A stretch of DNA of 64,000 bases from Aromatoleum aromaticum EbN1 (GTDB lineage: Bacteria > Pseudomonadota > Gammaproteobacteria > Burkholderiales > Rhodocyclaceae). The notes beneath the pieces were generated by a model. The model was given only the letters and a program-made list of their open reading frames with translations, was not told the origin of the DNA and ran no database searches. The stretch is from NCBI RefSeq assembly GCF_000025965.1, contig NC_006823.1, forward strand, positions 62,001-126,000, read 5' to 3'. Positions 7,996 to 14,805 of this stretch are shown piece after piece. Position 1 is the stretch's first letter. Every line of letters begins with the position of its first letter. The translations under genes and the position numbers were made by a program.

Positions 7996-8024
7996 ATTGT
8001 ACGGCTAGTTGCCGGTATGTTCAA
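7996..8024 (-). promoter_or_regulatory. Promoter of the toxin-antitoxin operon
   Basis: On the minus strand, TTGAAC (8019-8024) and TACAAT (7996-8001) are separated by 17 bp, followed by AGGAGG and the antitoxin ATG. This is a good sigma-70 arrangement (4/6 and 5/6 matches). Confidence 0.6.
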
Positions 8025-8073
8025 TGTCCCGATCTTAGCGCCCATAGCGGCCCGCACGGGCGGAGGAACGCAC

Positions 8074-9492
8074 TCAGCACGGCCGCAGATGCAAGCGACC
8101 TTCTTCCACTGCCTGCATAAAGCGCAGGTTAGCCGGCAGCGCAACGCGGCCGCGCTTCGGATCAAAGCCCTCCATGTATCCAGTTTCACCGTTCGTGCGC
8201 AGCGTCCCGATCGCTTGACCTTCTGCGTTACGCACTTGAAAGCCATCCCCGCGTGCAAGCAGCACCGCCAGCTTCTCGGACAGTCGCGCCCTGGCTGAGG
8301 CGGTGAGCACCCCGTCGATCTCGCTGGCCGCTTGCTGCTTGAGCAGGTAGGCGTAGTCGCGTTTCTGGCTGAGGACTTTGCGCAGATAGGCAAAGACCGA
8401 TCTGCCTCTTAGCCCATGGATGTGCTGCCAGAAGAGCTTCACTGCTGCGCCAAGCGCACCTTGCTGACCTTGGCGCTTGGCGTGGGCCATCAGGGTGCAG
8501 ATCAGCGTCTTGGAGACACCGAGCTTCATGAGTGGCGTCACGTCCTGTGGCAACCGGGATTTGGGATCGATGTTTTCAGAAGAATCCTTCAGCGACGACG
8601 GGTCGGGTAGGGATTCGCGCGTGGGAAGTTGTCCTTTTAGCTGTAGATCAAGGGTAGGTTCACTCTCTTGTATACCGTGTCTCACCACGAGACACGGCTC
8701 CTGTGGATAAGTAGCGTACGGGGTGACGGTCGTGGGCTCCTGGGGAGCCGCGTCCGCTTCCCAGCCCGATTCGTCATCCTGCCAGTAGTTGCGGCCGGCC
8801 TCCCACGCCTCGAGGATCTCTGCCTGGTGCTGTGCCTCGCAGGTTTCAAGCGAAGCATCGATCTCGAGCAGTCCGGCGGCACTGGAGAGTGAATCGACAG
8901 AGGAGGGGAGGGCGTCGAACTCAGCGGAGGAGGATGGGGGTACTCCAACTTCTGTGTGCTGTTCGTCCTCAATCGAGGAGGCCTGCGTTGATGCGGGCGA
9001 GGTCGAGAGTATCCGAGGGCCTGCCAGTCCGAGCATCAACAATGTCTTGTCGAGGACGTAGATGTGACTTCGACTGAACTGCCCATAGGATCGACGGCCC
9101 CAGTTGCGGACTTGCTCACGACGGATGTAGCCCTTGTCTTCGGCTTCCTGAAGGCCACGAAAAAGTTTGGAGCGACTACTGAGCAGGGTTTCAGCTTGAA
9201 GCGTGTCACGAAAGGCAAAAACAGGTTGTTCAGGATGGCCAAGCTTAAAAAAGGCCAGCACACCGTAAAGCACCTGGCGCGCGGTCTGCGACAGGTCCTG
9301 GCAGTACAGGCGGTTCATCACCGCGGCTCGTGCGTTGATCAGGGGGACAGGGAGAAAGCGCGGACGTGGTCCGTCGCAGTCCCCTCGGCCCGCATTGAGG
9401 CGAATTGGAGTAGTCACGTGAAAAAGTCCGGGTTCGCCTTTTTCAAGGCAATAGAATCCCTTGACGTTTCCCGGCTGTTTGATACCATTCAC
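8074..9492 (-). CDS. Rep-like protein 2 (winged-helix, putative replication initiator)
   Basis: About 472 residues from a GTG at 9492; a GTG ~25 codons later is an alternative start. It is paralogous to the protein at 5356-6660, with the same 'RLYCQDLSQTARQVLYGVLAFF' lead-in, a winged HTH with 'TLLSSRSKLFRGLQEAEDKGYI', an acidic variable linker, the shared 'YPQ-P...GI-ESE' block and the C-terminal 'GLRGRSVFAYLRKVL' domain. It is divergent in orientation from copy 1, with the toxin-antitoxin pair between. The origin-like module at 8658-8710 lies inside it. Two different initiators may mean two replicons in one plasmid, or one spare copy (inference). Confidence 0.65.
   Translation of the reverse strand: MNGIKQPGNVKGFYCLEKGEPGLFHVTTPIRLNAGRGDCDGPRPRFLPVPLINARAAVMNRLYCQDLSQTARQVLYGVLAFFKLGHPEQPVFAFRDTLQAETLLSSRSKLFRGLQEAEDKGYIRREQVRNWGRRSYGQFSRSHIYVLDKTLLMLGLAGPRILSTSPASTQASSIEDEQHTEVGVPPSSSAEFDALPSSVDSLSSAAGLLEIDASLETCEAQHQAEILEAWEAGRNYWQDDESGWEADAAPQEPTTVTPYATYPQEPCLVVRHGIQESEPTLDLQLKGQLPTRESLPDPSSLKDSSENIDPKSRLPQDVTPLMKLGVSKTLICTLMAHAKRQGQQGALGAAVKLFWQHIHGLRGRSVFAYLRKVLSQKRDYAYLLKQQAASEIDGVLTASARARLSEKLAVLLARGDGFQVRNAEGQAIGTLRTNGETGYMEGFDPKRGRVALPANLRFMQAVEEGRLHLRPC
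8658..8710 (-). other. Putative intragenic origin module, copy 2
   Basis: On the minus strand: a perfect DnaA box (8702-8710), GGAG, a 23-nt palindrome with 9-bp perfect outer arms CCGTGTCTC/GAGACACGG (8675-8697), then TATACA followed by GAGAGTGAAC (8658-8674). The spacing and flanks are the same as in copy 1 at 6024-6076; only the palindrome sequence differs. Confidence 0.6.
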
Positions 9493-9537
9493 CTCAGTTG
9501 GCGGTGAGGTCTGACCGGTTGGCCCCGGTTTGGTATC
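9481..9537 (-). repeat. Nested inverted repeats at the start of rep-like gene 2
   Basis: GATACCA (9481-9487) and TGGTATC (9531-9537) bracket ACCTCA(8 nt)TGAGGT and a GGTC-T-GACC palindrome. The inner arm overlaps the start codon. This fits an operator or RNA structure that limits rep expression. Confidence 0.45.
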
Positions 9538-9571
9538 AGACAGCAGAAAAGCATCACCCTTTTCAAGAAAG

Positions 9572-9606
9572 CCCGGCTCGGTTGGCCCCGAGACCGGGTT
9601 TTTCTT
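9572..9606. terminator. Rho-independent terminator, probably bidirectional
   Basis: A GC-rich stem (CCCGG-CTCGG with CCGAG-ACCGGG, 9572-9598) is followed by TTTTTCTTTT on the plus strand. On the minus strand it ends in CTTTCTT and could stop parB transcription before rep-like gene 2. Confidence 0.7.
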
Positions 9607-9670
9607 TTGTCAGCAGGATGTGTCTTTGTTTTGGTCGCTACATCGCGATCTCCAGTCTATAAACGTGCGA

Positions 9671-9692
9671 AACCCCGCTCGGGGGCGGGGTT
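9671..9692 (-). terminator. GC-rich hairpin after parB
   Basis: AACCCCGC (9671-9678) pairs with GCGGGGTT (9685-9692) around a 6-nt loop, about 120 bases beyond the parB stop. The T-tract is short, so it is a moderate terminator candidate. The rest of the 9493-9814 interval shows no gene; it holds only these hairpins and an AT-rich stretch next to parB. Confidence 0.5.
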
Positions 9693-9814
9693 GCGTGATA
9701 GTCAGCAGGACTTTAGAGGCCGGGTGATGCGGGCGTCCGCTGGGGGGCGCCGTAGTATCCGATTTACCATCTCTGCTAACCTAAAAATAAAAAATCGTTA
9801 AAAATCAAAGGTGT

Positions 9815-10708
9815 TCAAGTTGAAACACGGCCTTCAGCTGCCTTTGCATACTTCTTGATCAAGTTCTCGATCTCTTCCTTAAGTGCATCTGTGGCGGATT
9901 CGTCTGAAAAATCCAGTCGAAGACATGATCCAGTCTTCCTGACAGAGCAGAACGTTGTATTGCCCCTTCGAATCGTGATGATCTCCGGCACTGGTTTCTC
10001 TCTCGCCTTGCCTTTTCCAGCGCTCTTGATCAGAGAAATCGCCTGTTTCATGCTGATTTCTTCTGATGCAACCTGCTTAAGAGCTTGTGCAATCACGTCT
10101 GCCGGATGATGCTCAACAAGCTTCGATACCTCGAAAATTCCAGCAAGGCCGAACTTCTCAGGGTTCAGTTCCACAACATTCAATGCAGCTGATGGAAGTG
10201 TCCCGAACGCCATGAGCCGAGAGATAAGACTCCTATTGATGCCCGCCTCTTCAGCAATCTCCGATTGGTTCTTGCCGGTCGAAGCCATACGCTCCTTGAA
10301 GCCCAGGTATTTTTGGTAGTCGGGCAGGTCGATAGAAAGCAGGTTCGAGTAGAAGGCTGCCCGCTCGACGCCGTCGTCATCGAGATCGACGACGTGAACG
10401 TCGATCTCTGTGCGCTCGAGCTCTCGGTATGCGGCCACACGGTTGTGGCCGGCGATGATCTCGAAACGGCCGTTATCGATTGCGCGGACAGTTACCGGCG
10501 TCGCAAGAGGATTGTTCGCCAGGTTCTCCACGAGTTGCTGGTACTGCTCGTCGGTGAGCTTCCTGCGTCGGCCGGGCACTTCTTCCAGGAGGTCCAGGCT
10601 GACCTTCGCGGTTACGGCAGGGAGTCCTTCCGCGGGCCTTCCGAACTCGCTATCGGCGGGCATGGTGCGAAGCACCAGGCCGACTGGATCGCGTTGCCGC
10701 GTCTTCAT
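9815..10708 (-). CDS. parB: Plasmid partition protein ParB
   Basis: 297 residues. The ParB/Sulfiredoxin N-domain carries 'EIIAGHNRVAAYREL' (about 83-98), the GxxRxxA CTP/DNA-clamp motif. It is followed by an HTH, 'NQSEIAEEAGINRSLISRLM' (about 145-165), that would bind parS. The C-terminus is acidic and helical. ParB loads on parS and works with ParA to move plasmid copies to daughter cells. It overlaps parA by 4 bases (10705-10708). Confidence 0.92.
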   Translation of the reverse strand: MKTRQRDPVGLVLRTMPADSEFGRPAEGLPAVTAKVSLDLLEEVPGRRRKLTDEQYQQLVENLANNPLATPVTVRAIDNGRFEIIAGHNRVAAYRELERTEIDVHVVDLDDDGVERAAFYSNLLSIDLPDYQKYLGFKERMASTGKNQSEIAEEAGINRSLISRLMAFGTLPSAALNVVELNPEKFGLAGIFEVSKLVEHHPADVIAQALKQVASEEISMKQAISLIKSAGKGKAREKPVPEIITIRRGNTTFCSVRKTGSCLRLDFSDESATDALKEEIENLIKKYAKAAEGRVST

Positions 10709-11859
10709 TTCCTATCCCCTTTGGTTTTCGAGAGCCTGTCGACAATCTTTTCGCGGATGTAAGCCGCGAACGCCCTGTACTCGCAAGCCGATGTTGATGT
10801 CGGTTTCGTGATAGAGAGCGGCATGCTGCGCTCTTGAGAGTTTGGCAGGTCTTCACTTACAGAGATCACGTAGGGCGAAACGCTGTCGCTGTAAGTCTCG
10901 AGCTCACGCCGCATGCGGCTGATCCGACCGACATTTGTAGAGTAGTGCGTCGGGAGAATGATGAGTTCAGGCTTCAAGCTCCATTCATCCTTAAACACAT
11001 GAATCTCGGAAATCATCTTGCTGATGCCCTTGATCGAAAAAACATCCATCCGTATCGGCGCAATCAGCAGGTCAGCGGCGACCATTCCCGAGGATGTGGT
11101 AGTCGAAACGGTAGGTGGACAGTCGAGAATGATTACGTCATAGATGCTGGTGTCAAAACCGGGGATCGCACCCTTTGCAGCTTCATCGAGCATGTTGCGC
11201 AAGAACCGCTCACGGTTTCCTGTCGCGACAAGAAGAGTCCGTTCGATGCTGCTCAGGAATGTGTCGGCGGGGACGAGATGAGGCCCGTGTTCCCCAAAGG
11301 GCTTTTTGATGAGACTTTTCAGGTCATAGGGCATCTGCCTAACGCGGCCGCCTTGCTGCGAGCTCACGTATGCCTCAAGGACATTCGCGAGCGTTTCGCG
11401 GACCACTGCCTTCTCACTCAAGCCGAAACTTTCGGCTTCCTCCATCATGATGTCAGGTTCGTAACCCATGATTTGTGTTGCGGAGGCCTGAGAGTCAAGG
11501 TCGATCAGCAGCGTCCGAAAGCCCAGTAGTTGAAGCTCAACGGCCAGCTCAACAGAGGTGACTGTTTTGCCTGTCCCGCCTTTGCACACGGTCACTGCAA
11601 TGACGAACGGCTTTCCATGAGTCTGAGGAACCTTGAGATAACCCTGCATCCGTCGCCAGAGCGCAATCTCGAAAATCTGCGAGGGCTCATAGATCCGGAT
11701 GGGGGGTGCCCCAGGGTTCGTATCGGAAGCTCTCCGAATGTCGAAGTTCTCCGAGTAACCCCGGAGCGTGACATCTGTGACGCCAAGCATCGCTGCCGCC
11801 TGTCGAATCCGATAGGTCACGCTTCCGATGTCTGCAAAAGTGTCTCGAGGTTGGCTCAT
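10705..11859 (-). CDS. parA: Plasmid partition ATPase ParA (type Ia)
   Basis: 384 residues. An N-terminal MerR-like HTH ('YRIRQAAAMLGVTDVTLRGY', about 15-35) is typical of type Ia ParA/SopA proteins that repress their own operon. The deviant Walker A motif 'CKGGTGKT' (about 105-112) is followed by 'LIDLDSQASAT' and the 'VIILDCPP' Walker B/A' region. ParA forms dynamic ATP-dependent patches on the nucleoid that pull ParB-parS complexes. A strong promoter lies upstream at 11892-11920. Confidence 0.93.
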   Translation of the reverse strand: MSQPRDTFADIGSVTYRIRQAAAMLGVTDVTLRGYSENFDIRRASDTNPGAPPIRIYEPSQIFEIALWRRMQGYLKVPQTHGKPFVIAVTVCKGGTGKTVTSVELAVELQLLGFRTLLIDLDSQASATQIMGYEPDIMMEEAESFGLSEKAVVRETLANVLEAYVSSQQGGRVRQMPYDLKSLIKKPFGEHGPHLVPADTFLSSIERTLLVATGNRERFLRNMLDEAAKGAIPGFDTSIYDVIILDCPPTVSTTTSSGMVAADLLIAPIRMDVFSIKGISKMISEIHVFKDEWSLKPELIILPTHYSTNVGRISRMRRELETYSDSVSPYVISVSEDLPNSQERSMPLSITKPTSTSACEYRAFAAYIREKIVDRLSKTKGDRK

Positions 11860-11891
11860 GGTGTGTTTGTTGTCGTTGAACTATGGTTGCA

Positions 11892-11920
11892 TTTATAGCC
11901 AAAATCGAGACTTGATGCAA
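11892..11920 (-). promoter_or_regulatory. Promoter of parAB
   Basis: On the minus strand, TTGCAT (11915-11920) and TATAAA (11892-11897) are 17 bp apart, about 32 bases before the parA ATG. This is a good sigma-70 match. No clear Shine-Dalgarno sequence precedes parA. Confidence 0.65.
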
Positions 11921-11948
11921 ATGCCTTCTAAGTGAATGTTAGCAGGGC

Positions 11949-11964
11949 GACCTTGATCAAGGTC
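11949..11964. repeat. Perfect 16-bp palindrome upstream of parA
   Basis: GACCTTGATCAAGGTC is fully self-complementary. It overlaps the end of the topoisomerase gene and lies 29 bases beyond the -35 of the parA promoter. It has the size of a parS half-site pair and is a candidate ParB or ParA binding site; no second copy was found. Confidence 0.45.
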
Positions 11965-13867
11965 AGAGTGGCAGTCCTGCAGTAGCGCTTGCCCTACTGG
12001 ACGACTGTTGGGATCTGCGTTGCTCGAGCAGCTTCGCCCGTTTGTTCTTCACGAGCTCCTTGTCGCCGACGATCGCCTTTTTCCCTACGGAGTCACGCAC
12101 GTCGTCGACGAGCTGCTTGCACATACCCCTGACGCGCAGCATGTAGTCGCCCGGCTTCATCCCTCCGGCCGCAATCAAGCCGAGCGCATCTTCCCAGAGC
12201 GCTGTCAGGCAAGGGTCCGTCAAACGCTCGGGGAGACCATGAACCACGGCACGGCCAAATGGGGTCGAGATGAGTTCTCGGTTCTTCACTGCGACGTAGC
12301 CCCGTTCCTTGAGCGTCTCGATGATCTTCGCCTGAGTCGCAGCGGTCCCGATCCCTGAGGTTTCCTTCAGAATCGCCTTGAGCTTGGGGTCCTCGACGTA
12401 CTTGGCCACGGAGCTCATGTCGTCGAGTAATGTCTTCTCGGTGTAGCGCTTCGGAGGGGTCGTTTTCCCCTTCACTACCCGGAGGCCAGCCATCTGCAGC
12501 GTTGCGCCATCCGCGACCTGAGGCAGCGGCTTATACGTATGAGGGGCCAGTGCTCGCCAGCTCTGCGCCATGTTGAGCGACACCTCGCCCTTGGCGGAGA
12601 ACTCGATCTCACCGTGAGAGAACGACACCACTGTCTCTTCGATTTGGTGCGAAGGAAGCAGGCTCATGAGGAACCGTTCAGCCAGGAGCAGCCAGGCCTT
12701 CTGTTCGTCGGCGGTGAGCGTTTTGAAGTCGGCCGATTTCACGGTCGGGGTTAACGCGTGATGTTCCGTGACTTTCGATGAGTCGTAAATCGACGCTCTC
12801 GGTACTGCAAGAGAAAGCAGGGGAGCGAAGGCAGTGAACGAAGTCTGCTTGACGATGTGTTGAGCGATTGTCAGCGCGTCGTTTGCCTGCCCTGCCGGCA
12901 TGTACTCACAGTCGGTCCGTGGGTAGCTGGCCAACTGGTGCTTTGAGTCGTAGAGCGACTGAGCAAGTTCGAGTGCTTTGGAGGCTGACCAGCCATAGCG
13001 CGAGTTGCACTCGCCCTGGAAGGTTCTGAGCATGAACAACCTCGGAGGGCTCTCCTTTTTAATGCCTGTAGTTACCGTTACGGTAACGGATTGTCTTTGC
13101 TTGACCTCCTCGACAATCCGCTTTGCGTCAACCTCGCTCCAGATCCGCTTGCTCTCGTCTGAAGGGTTGTAGGTCAGAACGATCGGGCCTTGAGGTGTTT
13201 CGAGGGTCACTTCAAGTGAAAAGAACGGGCGGGCGCCGAATTTCTCGATCGCTTCATCCCGGCGGACGACCAGTGCGAGAGTCGGTGTTTGAACACGCCC
13301 TACAGAGACGAGCTCGTCATTCGCCAGGAGCTTAGTCGCGGCAACGGTCAGGTTCATGCCTATGATCCAGTCTGCCTCGGACCGACATTTTGCTGCCTGG
13401 TAAAGATTGAAGAACTCCGAGTTCGGCCGCATCGAGCTCAACGCCTTCTTCACGGTTACCGGGTCTGTTGCGTTGATCAGCAGGCGCAACGTCGGCCCCT
13501 TCCACGCGCTCGACTCGAGAATCTCGTCGATGAGCATCTGGCCTTCGCGATCGGGGTCGCCAGCGTTGACGACCTCGGTAGCCTGAGAGAGCAACGATTG
13601 GATGACGCGGAGCTGCGCCTTTGAGTCCGGCTTGGGCAAGAGCTTGAAGCACTCGATAGGGTAGGGCAGGACATTGACCGCGGTGTTCCAGCTCTTCCAC
13701 GCGGGGTTATATGCTTCTGGAGGCGCAAGCTCGAGGATGTGCCCGTGCGCCCACGTAACCACGTCGGTGCCTACCCGTATGAATCCGTCGTCGCGGGACT
13801 TTACGCCAGGAAGATTCTCTGCGATTGCCTTGCCCAGGGACGGCTTTTCGGCGATGTACAGGCGCAT
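11963..13867 (-). CDS. topB: Plasmid-type DNA topoisomerase III
   Basis: 634 residues of type IA topoisomerase. The Toprim domain is at the N-terminus ('MRLYIAEKPSLGKAIAENL' start, 'GDPDREGQ' near 103-110). The active-site Tyr lies in 'SYPRTDC' near residue 320, and the central domain has 'SVGRVQTPTLALV'. The length is close to TopB/TraE. It decatenates and relaxes DNA, and plasmid copies often help plasmid resolution or transfer. It is upstream of parAB on the same strand and follows the PH-domain gene by 12 bases. Confidence 0.93.
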   Translation of the reverse strand: MRLYIAEKPSLGKAIAENLPGVKSRDDGFIRVGTDVVTWAHGHILELAPPEAYNPAWKSWNTAVNVLPYPIECFKLLPKPDSKAQLRVIQSLLSQATEVVNAGDPDREGQMLIDEILESSAWKGPTLRLLINATDPVTVKKALSSMRPNSEFFNLYQAAKCRSEADWIIGMNLTVAATKLLANDELVSVGRVQTPTLALVVRRDEAIEKFGARPFFSLEVTLETPQGPIVLTYNPSDESKRIWSEVDAKRIVEEVKQRQSVTVTVTTGIKKESPPRLFMLRTFQGECNSRYGWSASKALELAQSLYDSKHQLASYPRTDCEYMPAGQANDALTIAQHIVKQTSFTAFAPLLSLAVPRASIYDSSKVTEHHALTPTVKSADFKTLTADEQKAWLLLAERFLMSLLPSHQIEETVVSFSHGEIEFSAKGEVSLNMAQSWRALAPHTYKPLPQVADGATLQMAGLRVVKGKTTPPKRYTEKTLLDDMSSVAKYVEDPKLKAILKETSGIGTAATQAKIIETLKERGYVAVKNRELISTPFGRAVVHGLPERLTDPCLTALWEDALGLIAAGGMKPGDYMLRVRGMCKQLVDDVRDSVGKKAIVGDKELVKNKRAKLLEQRRSQQSSSRASATAGLPL

Positions 13868-13879
13868 AGTCGATTCTGT

Positions 13880-14380
13880 TTAGTCGTGGATGGTTCGAGA
13901 TCGGTCTTTGCCAAGCATCTTGGAGACCAACTCCTTTGTCTGCATGGGACGGCTAACGGACTTGAAAACGATCTCCGACTCGTCGCTGCCTGCCGAAGAA
14001 AATTCCAGATCGCCGTAGCCAAAGAGCCGGCCGACTAGAGACTGCGTAACGGAGATCGAGCGTACATGGGCGACTTGGATCTGGTGAGATTTGCGTGCGA
14101 TGAGGCCGTATCGAGCGGTGATCGCATCGGGCGTCACCGTGTAGAGCGCCGAAAACTTCAGGTAAGCGATCCTGAGTCCCGCGAACCCTACGCAAGCAAA
14201 GCCAGCTGCAGCGAGGACGGAGGCCTCAACATCCGATGCCTCGGACAGCGCAGGCAGGAAAAGCACAACGGCGACCGCGAGCATGGCCAGGCCTGCCAGT
14301 AAAAGCGCCCACAGCGGGTAGATCGACCGATTGGCGACCCGTAGGGCAAGAAAACGCCCGTCGATCACTGACGAATCCAT
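13880..14380 (-). CDS. PH-domain (bPH2/DUF304) membrane protein
   Basis: 166 residues. Two transmembrane segments (about 20-42 and 52-75) precede a C-terminal bacterial PH domain with 'YTVTPDAITARYGLIARKSHQIQVAHVRSI' (quoted in part) and 'LFGYGDLEFSSAG', the usual bPH2 pattern. Function in plasmids is unknown. An AGGAGG site is 6 bases before the ATG. It is the first gene of a minus-strand unit with topB and then parAB. Confidence 0.8.
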   Translation of the reverse strand: MDSSVIDGRFLALRVANRSIYPLWALLLAGLAMLAVAVVLFLPALSEASDVEASVLAAAGFACVGFAGLRIAYLKFSALYTVTPDAITARYGLIARKSHQIQVAHVRSISVTQSLVGRLFGYGDLEFSSAGSDESEIVFKSVSRPMQTKELVSKMLGKDRSRTIHD

Positions 14381-14397
14381 AACTTTCCTCCTAAAAT

Positions 14398-14426
14398 TTG
14401 ACTAGCACCCTTCCTTCGGTTAGAAC
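14398..14426 (+). promoter_or_regulatory. Candidate promoter of the small membrane gene
   Basis: TTGACT (14398-14403) and TAGAAC (14421-14426) with a 17-bp spacer, on the plus strand, 93 bases before the GTG at 14519. Confidence 0.45.
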
Positions 14427-14518
14427 TAACTTCGTACACCGAGGAGCCACGGGAAATGCTGCCTCGGGATCATCTCGACTCCGAACAATCAAGGGCAGGT
14501 TCGGTGAGGAGACTTTAA

Positions 14519-14767
14519 GTGGAACTAAGCACGGTTTTGTCCATTGGCGCTATTGCGCTGTTTTACTACTTGATCGCTAAAGTGCTAATCGCTCTTTCGA
14601 ACACGTGGGTAGGTGATCTTATTCTCGGCGCAACCAATCGAAAGCCCAAACACTGGACACATTACGTCGGCGAAACCCCAGAAAACCAAGCTTTTTACGA
14701 CACGCGTCACGTAACAAAGCTGGGGGTTGGCGCATTTACCCTCACCACTGACGATGATGACCTCTGA
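14519..14767 (+). CDS. Small single-pass membrane protein
   Basis: 82 residues from a GTG with GAGGAG 7 bases upstream. One transmembrane helix (about 5-27) is followed by a soluble part with 'KPKHWTHYVGETPENQAFYD' and an acidic C-terminus. It is followed at once by a strong bidirectional terminator, which it shares with traG on the other strand. A clean promoter, ribosome site and terminator support a real gene. Function unknown. Confidence 0.6.
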   Translation: MELSTVLSIGAIALFYYLIAKVLIALSNTWVGDLILGATNRKPKHWTHYVGETPENQAFYDTRHVTKLGVGAFTLTTDDDDL

Positions 14768-14801
14768 AACGAGGCCGCCAATTGGAATGGCGGCCTCGTT
14801 T
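14767..14801. terminator. Bidirectional rho-independent terminator
   Basis: The AAACGAGGCCGCCA stem (14767-14780) pairs perfectly with 14788-14801 around a 7-nt loop. T-tracts occur on both strands. It separates the convergent small membrane gene and traG. Confidence 0.9.
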
Positions 14802-14805
14802 TGCT

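Noticed and set aside
8223-8232. TGCGTTACG copy resembling an arm of the recombinase repeat
   Set aside because: A single 9-base match inside the rep 2 coding region with no partner arm; likely chance.
10834-11529. Plus-strand frame opposite parA
   Set aside because: Antisense to ParA; composition of a shadow.
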